Part shown: positions 32,481 to 45,135 of the stretch, piece by piece
Numbering within the stretch: position 1 is the stretch's first letter
Layout: each line of letters begins with the position of its first letter
Source: Thalassia testudinum
Lineage: Eukaryota > Streptophyta > Magnoliopsida > Alismatales > Hydrocharitaceae
Reading direction: 5' to 3'
DNA length: 64,000 nucleotides
Assembly: GCA_037157565.1 (NCBI GenBank)
Contig: JAZHRO010000019.1
Span: forward strand, 21,515,001-21,579,000
Position numbers and translations under genes: made by a program
Notes under the pieces: generated by a model
The model's database searches: none
The model's input: only the letters and a program-made list of their open reading frames with translations
What the model was told of the DNA's origin: nothing

Positions 32481-35311
32481 TGTTAAGACCCGAGACATCA
32501 AACACACTTTAAGACGTCTGGGAGTTGGTCTAGAAGTCTGGTCAGACGTCTGGATGCCTTCCCAGACGTCTGGAAATAAATTTTGGTATGCGCACGATCG
32601 CGAGTCTGCACGCGTGCCGCGCACAGACTGAAACCCGTTGCCCTCTTCTTTTTCTCTCTCTCCCCTCGCCAACCTGCAGACGCCTCCCCTATGCCTTCAA
32701 ATACCCCCTCCCCTCTCCCTCATTCACCACCCCACCGTCTCCTTCTTCCAGCATGAGTGCGAGAGCGAGAGCAACAGCTGCTGCCCGGTGCAGTGCGGAG
32801 AGGAAGAGGTGCAGCAAGAGGGAAGAAGAGGGAGAGCGCACGAGAGAGAGAGAGAGAGCTCGCCGGAGCAGCTCGAGGCTGGCCGGCGTGCGTGCGGAGG
32901 AGCGTCGTGCTGGGGAGATCTCCCCTAGTGCTGCTGCAGCTCGAGCAGCGGACGAGCGGCTGTGTGGCGAGCTCGCGCGCAACGAGAAGAAGACGAGGAG
33001 GTTCTGATTCTGGGAATTTTTCCCAGAATCAGACGTCTGGAGCTACATCCAGACGACGCGGGCGACGTCTGGAGGGAGGTCCAGACGACTGAGAGGTACG
33101 AACTTTCTCCTCTACCTCCTTTTGCGGATACGGCCATGCAGGCCGTTCCGTCGAGGTTCTGAGACGTGTCGTGTTGAGGAGGTTTTCGTCGCGCGTGTAG
33201 GTTTCTCTTCGGGAAGGTGCGGGGACATGCCCTCCCACGCAGTTCAGATGTCTAGGCAAGGCACCAGACAGCGGAAAGCATCTCCAGACATCCGGAGAGG
33301 TGGTCGGATGTCTGGAATTGGGTCCAGACGGTTCAACAGGATCCCTAGAAGTCTGAGGAGCAGTGTAGAGTGAGGTATGACCTGGACCACTTTTTAAGAC
33401 GTTTGGAAGGTAGTCCAGACGTCTGATTTGAGTCAGAGTTGTCATTTTTGACCCGTTGAGGGTCCGTTCGAGGTCCGATTTCCGCGTTTAAGATTCTGTT
33501 CTTCTCAGAATTAGTTCATCTACTTGTTTGAAATACTTTTATCCTATTCTGAGTGGTTCCTTGTGATTGATCCTTGTATTAGGTCCTCGTTCTGTTGCGG
33601 CTTTGGGGGTTGCGGAGGCGCGTGGACCTGCCGATCACGCCCCCATCACTCCCGATTTTACGGGTAGAGTGGCTCCCCTTAGTTACTTACAAACATTAAT
33701 GCATCTCTTAAATAAAATGATAGATCCTAGGGTATGGCACAAATCCTAGGACTTGAAAACTAGATTGAATGATAGATCCTTGGGTATGGCATGAATCCTA
33801 GGACCTGGAAACTAGACTGAATGATAGATCCTAGGGTGTGGCATGAATCCTAGGAACAGAAACACTGAAATGAATGTCTTGAATGCCTGAATTGTAGTCT
33901 TGGATAAGTAGATAGAATAATGATAATTGCCTGAAATTGGATAACAGCTGCCTGTGAAATGTAGAGTACTGTTGCTAGTAACTGCTACATGTAATTCCTA
34001 TTGTTTGGAAACTAAATTTAAGCTGCTTGTATATAAATTGATATTAAATGTTGGAAATACGGGCTATATGTGAATAAAACTGAAATAATGAAACCTAGTA
34101 TGGTTTGGTCTGAGAAACATGAGCATGAACCCTACGGGGAATTAGGAGTAGAGCTCTTGGAAAATAAATAGAATGGAATTGGGAAAGTGGATGGGGAAGT
34201 AGGCTGGCCCTTGAGTACGGAGTACCAAGGAGAGCGACTGTCCCCCTATTTAGTGTAGAGCGGAGCTAGCCGCCCTAGGGACCCGGGGTTAGGTCTGGCC
34301 ACTTTGTACCGACTTTTGGCCCTTGCGTACACAGTACTGGGGAGAGCTACTAGTGTAGGGAGAGAGCTAGCCACCCCACAGGCCCCGGGGTTCAGCTAGC
34401 CGTCCCACACCGACTTGTTAGGCCCACTGGGCAAACCAGGGTAGTCAGGCGAGGGTGCGCGGACTGTGGAGGGGCAAGACCCCTGTTGGTTACTGTGGAG
34501 GGGTTGGACCCATGTTACTGAGAAGGCTCTGCCCTATACTGGTTCTGTGCTGTACTTTGGGTGCACCCGTTAACGGAAACGACTGACCGTATGCCAGTGC
34601 GAGGTAGCTACCCGTGTGTTTATCATGCATGCCATAGTCATCGTTACATCTGTCGGTGACCTTGGGGTGGTTGACTGAGGGTAGACCACCACGGGGGACT
34701 CTCCCGGGCAGGAGAGCACCATGTGCTACTTCTACTTTTCGAAAAAGACTGCAATCAAGATCGTTCCCACGAGGAACATTCGAGATCAAGAGAAAGACCC
34801 GAGAAATAAATCAAGAAAGAGTAAATAGAGAAATAAAGAAAGAAATTAAAAACAACAGCTACTTGTCCACCTTTACTGTTTTCTTAGCTAGCTGGTTACC
34901 ACTCTACTCAGCGTTTCGCTAACGTGTCATATTTGTCACCTTTTTTAGGACCAAGTGTTGAGCAGCCAGAGTCTACGGCTGCGGAGGGTGCTGGGCCTAG
35001 TAGAGCCCAGTAGTTGTACTTTTGTTGTACCCATTTTCTGTAGTAGTGAGTATTTCTGTTACACCTTGTACTCTTTTATTGTAAACTTCATATTCTGTAC
35101 ATGTTTTTAATTCTCTACTGTTGTGGTGGTATGTACTGTAGTAGTTCTTTTCTTTACTACTGTACTTTTGTTACTGTTAGTTACCTGCATGGTGAATGTG
35201 GTTTATTTTACTGCTTTTTGGTTGCTTTCTCATTGGATGACTGGATCTTGGGATTAGTCGAGTTGGTCCGATTCTCATGTCTTGTAGGGATTCAGGAACC
35301 GGGTCGTAACA
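32481..35311 (+). mobile_element. Solo LTR, family alpha, copy 1
   Basis: 2831-bp sequence with ends TGTTAAGACCCG and CGGGTCGTAACA (TG to CA). A perfect 5-bp duplication GAGGG lies at 32476-32480 and 35312-35316. There is no internal gag or pol. It shares nearly its whole length with 59858-62497 and, inverted, with 55618-58244. The end sequence and length fit a long LTR of a Ty3/gypsy (possibly Del/Tekay-like) element left after recombination between its two LTRs. Variants of CAGACGTCTG are scattered over 32510-33430. The conserved block at about 34200-34790 is the best-preserved part. Confidence 0.9.
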
Positions 35312-35316
35312 GAGGG

Positions 35317-35438
35317 GTTGTGAGGTGTTGTTTTGTTATGTCTACAAATGTGTTACTCTTTATAGTTGGCATTTGCAATTAGGGTTTCGAGGTCATGCTT
35401 AAGGGAGTAGGGTTTTTTAGGATCGCCTTTTGCCATTG
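35317..35438. other. Short host spacer between solo LTRs
   Basis: About 120 bp between the alpha and beta solo LTRs. If both LTRs are removed, the host sequence joins from about 32480 through this spacer to 38129. Confidence 0.5.
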
Positions 35439-35443
35439 CCCTC

Positions 35444-38128
35444 TGTTGTAGGACTTTTCAGGAGTTTAAATGTGTCTCATTGTAGTAAAATCTCCTAAAT
35501 GGCTCTTCAACAAATACAATTTATAAACTCAAATATCTAGAAATGAAGTCTAAAGTCGAACACAGAGAGCAAATAGGAATTCACACACCAATCTCAATTA
35601 AAATATAAATGAGCACAATGAATAAGCACAATAATGATATTCAATGAATGATAACTACTCAAAATTGATATTCAATGTATAACATGAGTCTTTCAAGACT
35701 TTAAGAGGACAAAAAAATAACTGAGACAAAATAATGGTGATTTAGATTTTCAATTATTAGCCTAAGCACATGTATATTAATTAATCAATGTTGAATAAAT
35801 GAATAGTACCCAGACATCTGATTTGATAATCAGACGACTTAACTGTCACCTGCTATAGTATTCTTCTCTCTAATTTTCTTCTTCTTCTTTAATCCTTCTC
35901 ATCTTCTTTTCAGGCACAGCCAAATGTTTCCTTTCTTTTCTTTCCTTCACAAAACCTCTTGCCTTTCCTCTTCTCTTCCTTTCTTCTCTCTTCAAGCCTT
36001 CTCTTCCTTCAGATCTTCCTTCTTTTTCTCAAATTGACTAAGTGTCGAGAGCCCTGGAGAGTAAAACCCTCCCCTTCCCAGCTCTCTCTATTTCCTTCCT
36101 CCTCTCCTCTCTCTCAGGTAGCTAGGTAATCGGGTAATTGGATATGCGTACCCTGGTTCAGGGCTGCAACATGGGTTGCAGCCGAGGAGTGAGGGTTTAG
36201 GCGATTGGGTTAAGCGAGTATGGTGCTAGGGACCTCACCCTCGGTGTGCTTGAGGCGATAAGCCCTCAGCACAAAAACACTTTATGCGGCTCAAACGTCT
36301 CCAAATCCCACGATGTGGGATTAATCCCACAGGCTCTTCTTCGCACACGACTGCAGTTGTGACTTCGAGCAATTGGAGTGGCAGTTGCAGTTAGCGTCCC
36401 CAATCAAGGACTTGGAATCTTTCCTAGGGCTATTCTGCGACTCCTGGAGCGAGCACCTGGGGGTGAACGTGGCTTGGAGCTTAAAGAACACGGACGACAC
36501 CAATGGTAGTGACGGTGGTGGACGGCGAAACTTGCAAGTCACAAACATGGCCTTTTGGCCACATTAAATAGCTTGTGAGCATCGCTGGTGGACGAGGAGT
36601 GCGATGGCAGTGGTTATGTGGTGAGGAAAGGCATGTAGTGGTCGGATGAAGTCGGGAATGACGTGCGGATTGTGGGTTGGTCGACGGAGGGTTTGAGTGG
36701 GTGGAATGACGAAATAGGAGAGGGGCTTTGGTGAGTGTGATGTGGCAGAGGTTGTGGGGTTGTCGGCTAGGCGATTGGTGGCCTGTGGTGTGAGATGGGC
36801 CTCTCTGGAGTGGTGGCCGGAGATGGGGATGATGATGGATGGCTATGTAGTCGAGGGTTGATTGAAAGTTTTGAGGAGGAGAAAAGAATCTAGGGACCTA
36901 ACTAAACCTAATTGACCTAATTTAATTGGATGAAAGGGAGGAAAGGGCACTGGGAATGAAGGGGTCTCCTATGGGCGAACGACGAGGAAGGAAGGGGTTA
37001 GGCGATGTCTACTGGTACCACAAGACGCGAAAGAAGTTGAGGAAGGTGAATCCACCTGCTATTGTCCGTGAAGGTGGACGAGGAAGGAGGGTGGAGAAGC
37101 TCGTCAGAGCTTGCGAAGATTTTGGCCGAAGAGAGGGGAAGGGAGAAATCCGGTCCAAAACAAGCTAAGGAGGTAAGGCATGCCTTAGGGATTCTTTTAT
37201 AGGCCATAGAAGGTCCTTCCAAGCCTGGAAACCAAGCTTGGAAGCTTGGGTTTCACACATGTAGGACACTCAAACCTTCAAAAGGTTCGCACGAGCTTTT
37301 GGATGGATTTGGAAAGCCATGAATGAGCTCAGATGGAAGGGGATCTCATTAGGAGTCCTTCCAATTTTGGGAGAGATTCGCCGCAGATTCAGGGAGATAA
37401 CTCAGATTGAAACCTTCTATGTATGGACGGAAGGTTCCAATGGTGGCAGGGACCTTTTGGTGAAGGTGAAGAAAAGTTGGGGACCCATGTGTAAGGAATT
37501 CAAAAAGTTAGGGATGAGTATGTAAGAAAAAGAGTCAGACTGGACCAAAATGCAAACTAGGTCAAGATGATCTCTAATTTGGCCCAAATTTTGGTACAAA
37601 CCTAATTTGGACCCAAATAATTTGATGGTGAAGTCGGATTTTGGTTTTAACCAAGTTTGACTGGGTAAATTATGTAAAAACCTAAATTAGGGCAATTGTC
37701 TATTTGAGACTCTGTTTAGGTCAAATTGGGTTTCAATAGTCAAATCAAGGATGCCAAACTTTAGAGAATATTTTTATATAATTTTTAGAAGGTTTAGGTG
37801 AATTTTATCCTGACCAGAACCTCAATAAATTATGCAGGTCTGTTTTTAAGGTTTCAGATGTCATATAATTCTCGAAACATGTGAAAACTCGTTTCTGTCT
37901 GCATGAACCCACTTATTAGGAATTTATGACCATTTGACCTTTAATAAACCTCATGATTGTTCTATAATTAGGATATTATGTTAAAACTACAGTTTTACCC
38001 CCATTTACTGTTAATTTCTTAGAATGAATATGCAATTAATTAAGGCTCTTTGACGGTTATGCAGGAGCATTTATCTATTGATTATAACTAATTAAAGTTA
38101 GATATGGTTGATGATGACATTGTCATCA
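35444..38128 (-). mobile_element. Solo LTR, family beta, copy 1
   Basis: 2685 bp with TGTTGTAGG at the left, TCATCA at the right, and a perfect 5-bp duplication CCCTC at 35439-35443 and 38129-38133. The orientation is minus because a TATA box (TATAAAAG on the minus strand) lies at 37194-37201 and is also present in copy 2. On the minus strand it starts TGATGACAATG. The open stretches inside (36321-36567, 36926-37222 and others) are not conserved as proteins between copies. It is colinear with 53702-58906 and with 63449-64000 (opposite strand). Confidence 0.88.
37194..37201 (-). promoter_or_regulatory. TATA box of beta LTR copy 1
   Basis: TATAAAAG on the minus strand in the context GGCCTATAAAAGAATCC. 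The same context occurs at 55320-55327 in copy 2. Confidence 0.65.
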
Positions 38129-38660
38129 CCCTCTTTCTCAACTTTTTGTCAGCTGGCTTTATTAGTAATATCAGGCTTTCAAAAAAGTTTTGGGATGTAG
38201 TGTATGTTGTACAGCGTGATTTCTTATGCGAGATGGTCAATGCTCCTAATGCATGAGCGAATGAGGTGGTTGTTGTGTTCAATCTCTTCCTACATGCTAT
38301 TTATACTTGGTATGTCCCATCTTCTGAGATTCTTGGCTATTTATCTTCCATCTATGGTGGATGCCAACCATTGAAAGTGATCGATATTCATGTGAGTGGA
38401 TAGCTTTTCATCGATTGTGTTGCCTACTGAGGGGCTCGTAGCCCAGTGTCCTCTCACTATGGCAGCCTTAGCCGTGAGATGTGGGAAGAAATAAAGTTGA
38501 AGTTGAGAAGGCAACATCTATTTAAATGGCTGCCTTCTTTCCTTGATGTTGTCACTTGGGTGGTGCTGCTAATCTGCATCGAAGAGGAGTAAGAGGAGGG
38601 TAATGAGCCAGCTTTTCCATCCATTGTTGCAACTTACTTAATTGACATGTTAGCTTAACT
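38129..38660 (+). other. Unrecognised decayed coding-like stretch
   Basis: One plus-strand frame from about 38120 is open for long runs, reading for example LFLNFLSAGFISNIRLSKKF, EEIKLKLRRQHLFKWLPSFL and DVVTWVVLLICIEEE, with about four stops. No family is recognised. It could be a fragment of a host gene or of an unknown element protein. Confidence 0.3.
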
Positions 38661-40858
38661 TTGTGTTATGTTATTTCAAGTGATCGAACTGAGGAGAGGT
38701 GTCTACTTCTCCAACAACTAAAGCATATCACAGTAAACTTACAAAATGAGTGTTTAGGAGTTAAATTCGTTGAACTTACATTTGGTTTAATCGTGATATG
38801 ATCTTATTTTCAATGTACATTCTCTATTTGCTTCATGATATTTGTAGTTCTCTATCTGTGTGGTTTGTTTGGTTTTTGACGTTTGATCGAATGTGTGAAG
38901 AATATTTTGTCAACACTTGGAATGGTTGAATTGCTTGCAGTTGTCTATGTTGTTGTCTTTGTATTCGAGAGAAAGTAAGTTTCCTTTTTCATATGTTGTA
39001 CATGTCACTGCCAACTATTAAGAGTTGGCTGTTGGTTATTTCCTAAACTTCATAACACATGAAAAAGGTAATTTAGTAATAACGTCTATATTTGATGCAA
39101 CTTGGGAAAATAATCCAGAACTCATCATAAATGTGAGATGAGTGTGTAGTGATTTCTAATTTTCGAAAATAGGAGTGATAATATGAAGAATTCAAGATTT
39201 GAAAATGATTTTCAATTGCTGATGTAATTAAGTAAGGAATGTGTGGTACCTATTGAAAGTATCAATGTTTATGTTGGATAGAAAGTTTTGGATGTTCATG
39301 TGGTTGATATGTTGGACATTTCTTTCTGCGAAATATGAAGAAATTATAGTGTATGGTTTAAAAGGCTATGTTTTTATTTGTTTTTAATTATATGTAGGTG
39401 TTGATTACTTTCTGTTGCTTAAGATCTAGGCATTTGAAATAGTTTAGTGTTGAAGGTTAGAAAATGGAAAGATATGTAGGTGCTGATTAGTGTCTATCTC
39501 TTAAGATTTGGGTATTTGAGGCAATTTTGTGCTAAAGTTAGGAGGTTTTTCTAATAATGTTTGATTTCCTTGAGTGATTTAAGGAGAAGATTAACAATAA
39601 GGGGAAAAAGTTTTAATCTTAAATTGTTAGTTAATGAAATCATCTTCCAAGGATTCAGCTTAGACATGTTATAGAAATTTTTCTACATGAAAATTTGTTA
39701 TGGAAAGTTTGCAAAATAGATGTAGTAATGAAAATTTCTACATAATGATAATCTTTAACGAATGTATGCTTTCTATAAATTTTTGAAATGCTTCACTCAT
39801 GTAGAAATATTATTGAAGATATAAATACATCAACCATTACCACCACAACCACATAACACAAGTGAAAGCATTAAGGAAATGGCACTGCACATGGTTAACA
39901 TATAGAGATAATTTTTCATTTATTTCCTATAATAGATAATCACATGTAGATAAAGATATTTTCAGATATGACATTCATAAGTTTCTCTATTGTCAATTAT
40001 AAAATCGATTTCAAAATATATAAAATTAATCAAAATGTCTATTGATATTCAAGCTTGCAATATGCTATTTTTGATGAATTATAGTATACTTTAAATGATA
40101 TTTTGAAGCTTGTTGTACATTGTATGTAATTCCTATTTTCAAATCGTATATAGAACTTGTACATGAGGAATGTCAGAAGTAAATGTGTTTGATATGACTT
40201 TTGGCCAATTGGAAGTTTTCATTTTTTTCGACATATTGAATGCAACTTTTAAAAAATTTCATGACATTAGACATATTTGACACTGTAGTTGACTTCCAAT
40301 TCAAGCTTCTACAATTTTTTGATTTCATTTTTCAATGTGTCGTCTTGTGTTTCAGTTTAGTTGTTTTCCCTAATGTATGAGTATTCATGTCATTGTGACT
40401 TATTCCTTAGAAAGTTTAAGTAAAAGGCAGATATGAGAGTGAAGTTGGCACGTTAATGGCAATAGAACCTTTTCCTTTATTACTTTGTGATTTCCGACTA
40501 TGTCAAGTACCCATCAAGTTAAATTTCCTTCTAATGTTGAGAGGTTTGCAGTATTCCTAATTTTATATCATGTGAAGTATTATGTTGATCTTTTTTTTAG
40601 ATTGGACTTAATTGTCGCGTAAAAAATGTATCTTTCCCTGTTCGGAATCCGTATCTTATGAACTATTATGCCAGTGTCTAATTTTCTATTTTTGGCCATC
40701 ATGTTTTTACTATTTATAATGACTGCTTCATGTTTTCCATGGTTTCATTATTGCATTACTACCTTCACTTGAGGAGTTCAACATTTCTGCAATATGTTTC
40801 GAAAATTTATTAGGCTTTTTTATATGGAATGCGCCACATTTATATGTGATGTGGAATG
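38661..40858. other. AT-rich intergenic, no gene seen
   Basis: 2.2 kb of AT-rich sequence with no open reading frame above 60 codons and no motif I recognise. No repeat ends were found. Confidence 0.5.
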
Positions 40859-40859
40859 A

Positions 40860-41328
40860 AAATTACTCTTACAAAATACGTCTAATTAGCTCATGACTAG
40901 ACCAGTCGAACTCGCTTGGACTCAGTCCGTGAGGGAAGGTGAGGAGGCTTGATCCACGGAGCGGTTACGAGTCAACATTTTATTTCTCAACAACTCCCCA
41001 TAATATCTCTCAACAACTCCCGGTTATCTCTTAACCACCCTCTCATGTATACTATAAATAGCCCCTACCTACACATGATAAGGGGGGGCCGAGAGATCCG
41101 ATGGGAGGGCAAGCCAAGGCTCTATAGCCTACCACTTCTTGTATTTTTCCCACCAATAGTGGAGATTGAGGGTTAGATTCTCTCCCCAAACGTACACCCC
41201 TTAAGATGGAACTGGGTCAACAATCGCCGTGTACATGTGATTACCTGTCTATTTTTATTCTCTTGTGGCTATGTTACGTTTCCTATGCAAATAAATTCTT
41301 TGATGGCCTTCCGAGGCACATCAAATGG
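40860..41328 (+). mobile_element. Ty3/gypsy LTR fragment with primer site
   Basis: A TATA box TATAAATA lies at 41053-41060. Downstream the sequence ends in GAGGCACATCA and is followed at once by AATGGCATCATCTATGGGAA (41323-41342). That resembles the TTGGCGCCGTCTGTGGGAA primer site of many plant gypsy elements. So this is the promoter and end of an LTR on the plus strand. The LTR start is not clear; about 40860 is a guess. No pol follows; at 41786-41883 pieces of the same LTR end recur twice. Confidence 0.6.
41053..41060 (+). promoter_or_regulatory. TATA box of gypsy LTR fragment
   Basis: TATAAATA in the context CATGTATACTATAAATAGCC, about 270 bp before the LTR end. Confidence 0.55.
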
Positions 41329-41785
41329 CATCATCTATGGGAAATGACAACAAAATTACCATACTCTTTCGTGCATCCAGTTGCTAGAGGGCAACACCTC
41401 CATAGTATCCCACCTTGGCCTCTCCGCCTATGAGAAGGCACCTTCGGCTCCTCCCTCCTATCATGGGCATGTCCACCTACGAGAAGGCGCAATCGGCTCC
41501 TCCAGCTAACTCCTCTCGCCTACCACAGGTGCATCCACCTTAAAAAAAGGGGGGATTGGGGGGGTTAGCAGGGGCACTCTGTGAGTTATCAACCATCTTC
41601 TTCACTGAAACATGTTGTGCCCTCAACCTTCAAAACATATGTTTGAAGAACTCCTTCACCTGCACCCCCGAGAGCTCCTCCCAGCTAAACACTCCACCTA
41701 AGGACGCTAGTTGGCCCCCCCCCCACCCCTCGACAACTATCGACAGCAGGGGTCATCCTTCCGCTAGATACCTCTCGGCAGCTCT

Positions 41786-41883
41786 CCTTGATGGCCTTCC
41801 AGGGCACATCAATATGTAAATAAATTCTCTTGTGGCTATGTTACATTTCCTATGCAAATAAATTCTTTAATGGCCTTCCAGGG
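41786..41883 (+). repeat. Repeated LTR-end pieces
   Basis: The words CTTTGATGGCCTTCC and GGCACATCA of the LTR end at 41290-41328 return at 41786-41815 and again at about 41826-41883. They then continue after the next element at 47745 (CAGGACACATCAATATG). They are therefore the target into which the 41884-47744 element jumped. Confidence 0.7.
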
Positions 41884-43594
41884 TGATGAGTCCATTTTAA
41901 TGGACTAATATTACGCCTAAGTAACTTAATCTTACCTTTTAGGTTTGTTAATAACTACATTAAGTTATAGAATGTTTGCATGCATCATGATTTAAGTTTA
42001 CATCTATTTTATAGCATTCTATAACTTAATATGTAATGATTTTATGTTTTTATGTGCAGGAATGATATTTAGAAAGAACAAGGAAGGGGGAATAAATTTC
42101 CCCAACAAACAGGTTCAATCCCTCCCTCATCCTCCAGCCAGCCGCAACTCTTCCCTCAACAAATGCAAACCGCCGCAGACTAAAATTGGAAAAAGGATTT
42201 TGAAAATCCCTTGTAGCGCGGAAGAGAGGAGTTAAGAGGAGGAGGAGCACAGGAGAGGATCATCTGCTTCCTCCCCCTTGAGGGGATATCCACTGCGTTT
42301 GAAGGCTTGCACTGTGCACCCACCGCCAATCACAGCCTCTACTGCAAGCGTCACCCTTCCAGCCTGCAGCCTCCTCAGGCGCACCCGCACCAGCGCCATC
42401 ACCGCACCCCCTTCCAGCACCATCACCTTCCAGCCTGCACCCGTGCCCAACGCCCGTAGGCGCTCTGCCTCACCACCAGCGCCCTGCAGGCGCCCGCTCT
42501 GCCCCACCCGCGCCTGTAGGTGCTTCCCCCTGCACCTGCCAGACCCACACCAGCACAGCGCAACCACCTTGCGAGCCCGCCATCGCCCACAGGCCTGTTC
42601 AGGCGCATCGCCCCACCCGCGCCCCTCCAGCGCCTGCCCCTGCACTTGCACGCACTCCCTGCAGCTGCACCAAGCCCCTTTGCTGCACCGCAGGTGCCAC
42701 TCCACTCGTGCCCTGCACCACACGCCGCAGGCGCACCCCCACAGGCGCGCCCCCTCCAGCGTTCTACCATGCCCAGCAGTCGCGCGCAACCACCACCGCC
42801 GGTCCCTCTCTATGCAGCATTGCCACAACCTCCACACAGCAGCGGTGCTTCATCTCTTCTCCACGCACGGTTCATCTCCTCCGACAGAACCCAACGTCGG
42901 CATTCTTCTCCTCCGCCGGCCAGCCGCCACCGACCTTCTCGCGACGTGCCGCTGCCACCATTGTGAAGCACTCGTCGAGACGCATCTCTACGTGTGACCT
43001 CGCCATCAGCCGTCGACCCACACTTGAGCACGAAAGAGAGAGGCAAAAACCTCTGTTTTTGATTCAATTAGAAATTATAGGATATGCCATTGTCAAAGTT
43101 CTTATTCATTTATTTACCAAATTAATATATTAAGGTGAATTTGCATGCATATCTCTCTATTCTTTATAAATTACTTCTAATTGAGTATTTCATGAATGAG
43201 ATAATAGCATGCCACATTGATTATCGCAAATAAGGAATGTTTTATGGGAAATTGATAGTTACCTTGATTATCATTACCAAGATCATCAGAATATTATATT
43301 GTGATAATTTTGCATATAAACCCCTGCAGTTTTAATTAATTGCTTAGAATGAGAATTCATGAGGGTAACAAGTTGCACTAAGGAACATGCATACCCATTG
43401 AGATTCCCTAATAAACAAGTCACTGTTCGCTAGTTTAAATAGGCTAATTCCTCCCTGTGGAGACGACCTAACTCTTCGTGATTAGATTCTGAAAATTAAA
43501 ATGTTTTGAAAAGCAATTTTCTACCACGCGATTAAATACAATGACACATCATTTTATGTTAAAGTTTTCAACGAAAATGAAGATCACTCTTTTA
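41884..43594 (+). repeat. 5' LTR of non-autonomous element
   Basis: 1711 bp. The first 350 bp are AT-rich. The middle (42280-43030) is GC-rich with many GCAGGCGC and CCTGCAGG-like words, which gives long overlapping proline-rich open frames on both strands. The last 550 bp are AT-rich again with CTCCCTGTGGAGACGACC. Confidence 0.92.
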
Positions 43595-43596
43595 AA

Positions 43597-43614
43597 TGGC
43601 ACCGTTGCCTGGGA
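43597..43614 (+). promoter_or_regulatory. Primer-binding site, Athila/Tat type
   Basis: TGGCACCGTTGCCTGGGA, two bases after the 5' LTR. It differs from the usual TGGCGCCGTTGCCGGGGA at two positions. Confidence 0.85.
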
Positions 43615-44814
43615 GGAAAAATAACTTTTAATTTTTTCAGGAATTTTATGTTATTTTTATGCTATTATGAAAGCTTTGCTGAATTACTAACTGTGGATTT
43701 TCTTCTGTGCAAAAACACGCGATGAACGCGACGGGTGCGCACGGTAGAGACGATCTTTTTGGTGGACCTTGACGCCACCTGGAGGCCAGCAACAGGAACA
43801 TGTGGGCCTTGATCCCACGCACATTAGCTTACGGAGGAGCCTGTTTCTGATTTAGTCAGTAGATCTTAGTTAGATTTAGTTTAGATAGACATTAGAATTT
43901 AATTTCTGTTTGTTGGACCCTTGTCGGGTATTTTTGGGAACGTGTTCCCAGTACCTCTTTATTTCTTATCGCTCTTGTATGCGGGAGCATATTTTCAGGA
44001 GCGTGTTCCCATTTATTTAGATTATAGGATTATTTTCATTGTTTGAACTGCATTTCGGTTAGTTAGTTAGATTAGGTCTGTTTATTTATTATTAACAAAA
44101 AAAAGAAAATAAAATTCGAACTACCTGCTAGAAGCTACATATCTGTAGGGCGACCATCTAGGACTGAATGAGCAGCATCTAGTTTATTTTTACTGCATGG
44201 CATACATTGCACTAGGAAAGCTGGAGTAAGATACGTCTTCTCTTGAGTATCAATTACCTGTCATGCATATGCATTGAACTTAAATCTAAGATCACTAAGT
44301 GCTTGAATCAAATTAATTCAGTGGTCACTTTAAAAATTGGGACTGTTAAGAGGTTGAACTTTAAAATCTGTGACTGAAAATTGTGTGCAAAAGGATCCTA
44401 TTTGCGAAATTTCAAAAATCAAAATACAATCGTATGTTTGCACACTTGAGACACTGTGCACCTCACACATAAGGTCACTAGATAAATTTCTACCTCTCTT
44501 CTTTTGCACCACAAGGGAAGTTAGTCGAAAATCAACAAGCTTATCCACCAAGTTACTTCGGTTCCTCGTGTGTAGGCTCGATTCGAGACTTTCATCCCTT
44601 GCGAGTAGGTTATAGGCACCAGCGAAGGTTGGCCTAGGAAGCATAATTTTTTGCAAAACTTGTTTGGCCACCAATTGAACATTTAATTCTAAGACCTACA
44701 ATCCACTAAAAACAAGATCCCATTGAAGTTACGTTTGCTTTGACAGTAGAACTCTCTAGGAAGTTTCTGCTTGTATTCTGAATTATTCTAAATCCTAAGA
44801 GAGTTAAAATTGTT

Positions 44815-45135
44815 TTGCTTAAAGAAATGGATCAACCTTACTCCTATCAGTTAGATTATCAGATTCAATACTTCCCATCTTTTAATCAGGATCCCATGCG
44901 CCGAGCGTATCCATCCTTTCATGGGTACATTGATAATTCATGGGATCATCCTTATTCTTATCCTGGGAGTACTGGCTTGATAACTCCCACTTTTGAGCAG
45001 AGCCTAGGAGCGGGATTTACCAACCCTGAAATCCCTACTTCCATGCAAAAACCCAACCCTCCCAAATTTGACAAGTCAATTTTCCGCTTTCGATTAAGTT
45101 TCGCAAATGAAATAACGTGTTGTTGTAGTATTTAA
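44815..45135 (+). CDS. Gag-like leader ORF, unknown function
   Basis: 106-codon open stretch starting at the first in-frame ATG after the LTR element leader (MLKEMDQPYSYQLDYQIQYF). It is rich in Tyr, Pro and Ser (PYSYPGSTGLITPTFEQ) and has no zinc knuckle or core gag motif. Its last 20 or so codons run past the point where the inverted LTR fragment begins (about 45118), so the native end is lost. I infer it is the N-terminal part of an element protein; I cannot name it. Confidence 0.4.
   Translation: MLKEMDQPYSYQLDYQIQYFPSFNQDPMRRAYPSFHGYIDNSWDHPYSYPGSTGLITPTFEQSLGAGFTNPEIPTSMQKPNPPKFDKSIFRFRLSFANEITCCCSI

Noticed and set aside
42278..42997. Long proline- and arginine-rich ORFs in the 41884 and 45966 LTRs, up to 306 codons
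   Set aside because: They lie inside LTRs in GC-rich repeated sequence and occur in several frames on both strands at once. The longest frame differs between the two LTR copies. They look like composition effects, not proteins.
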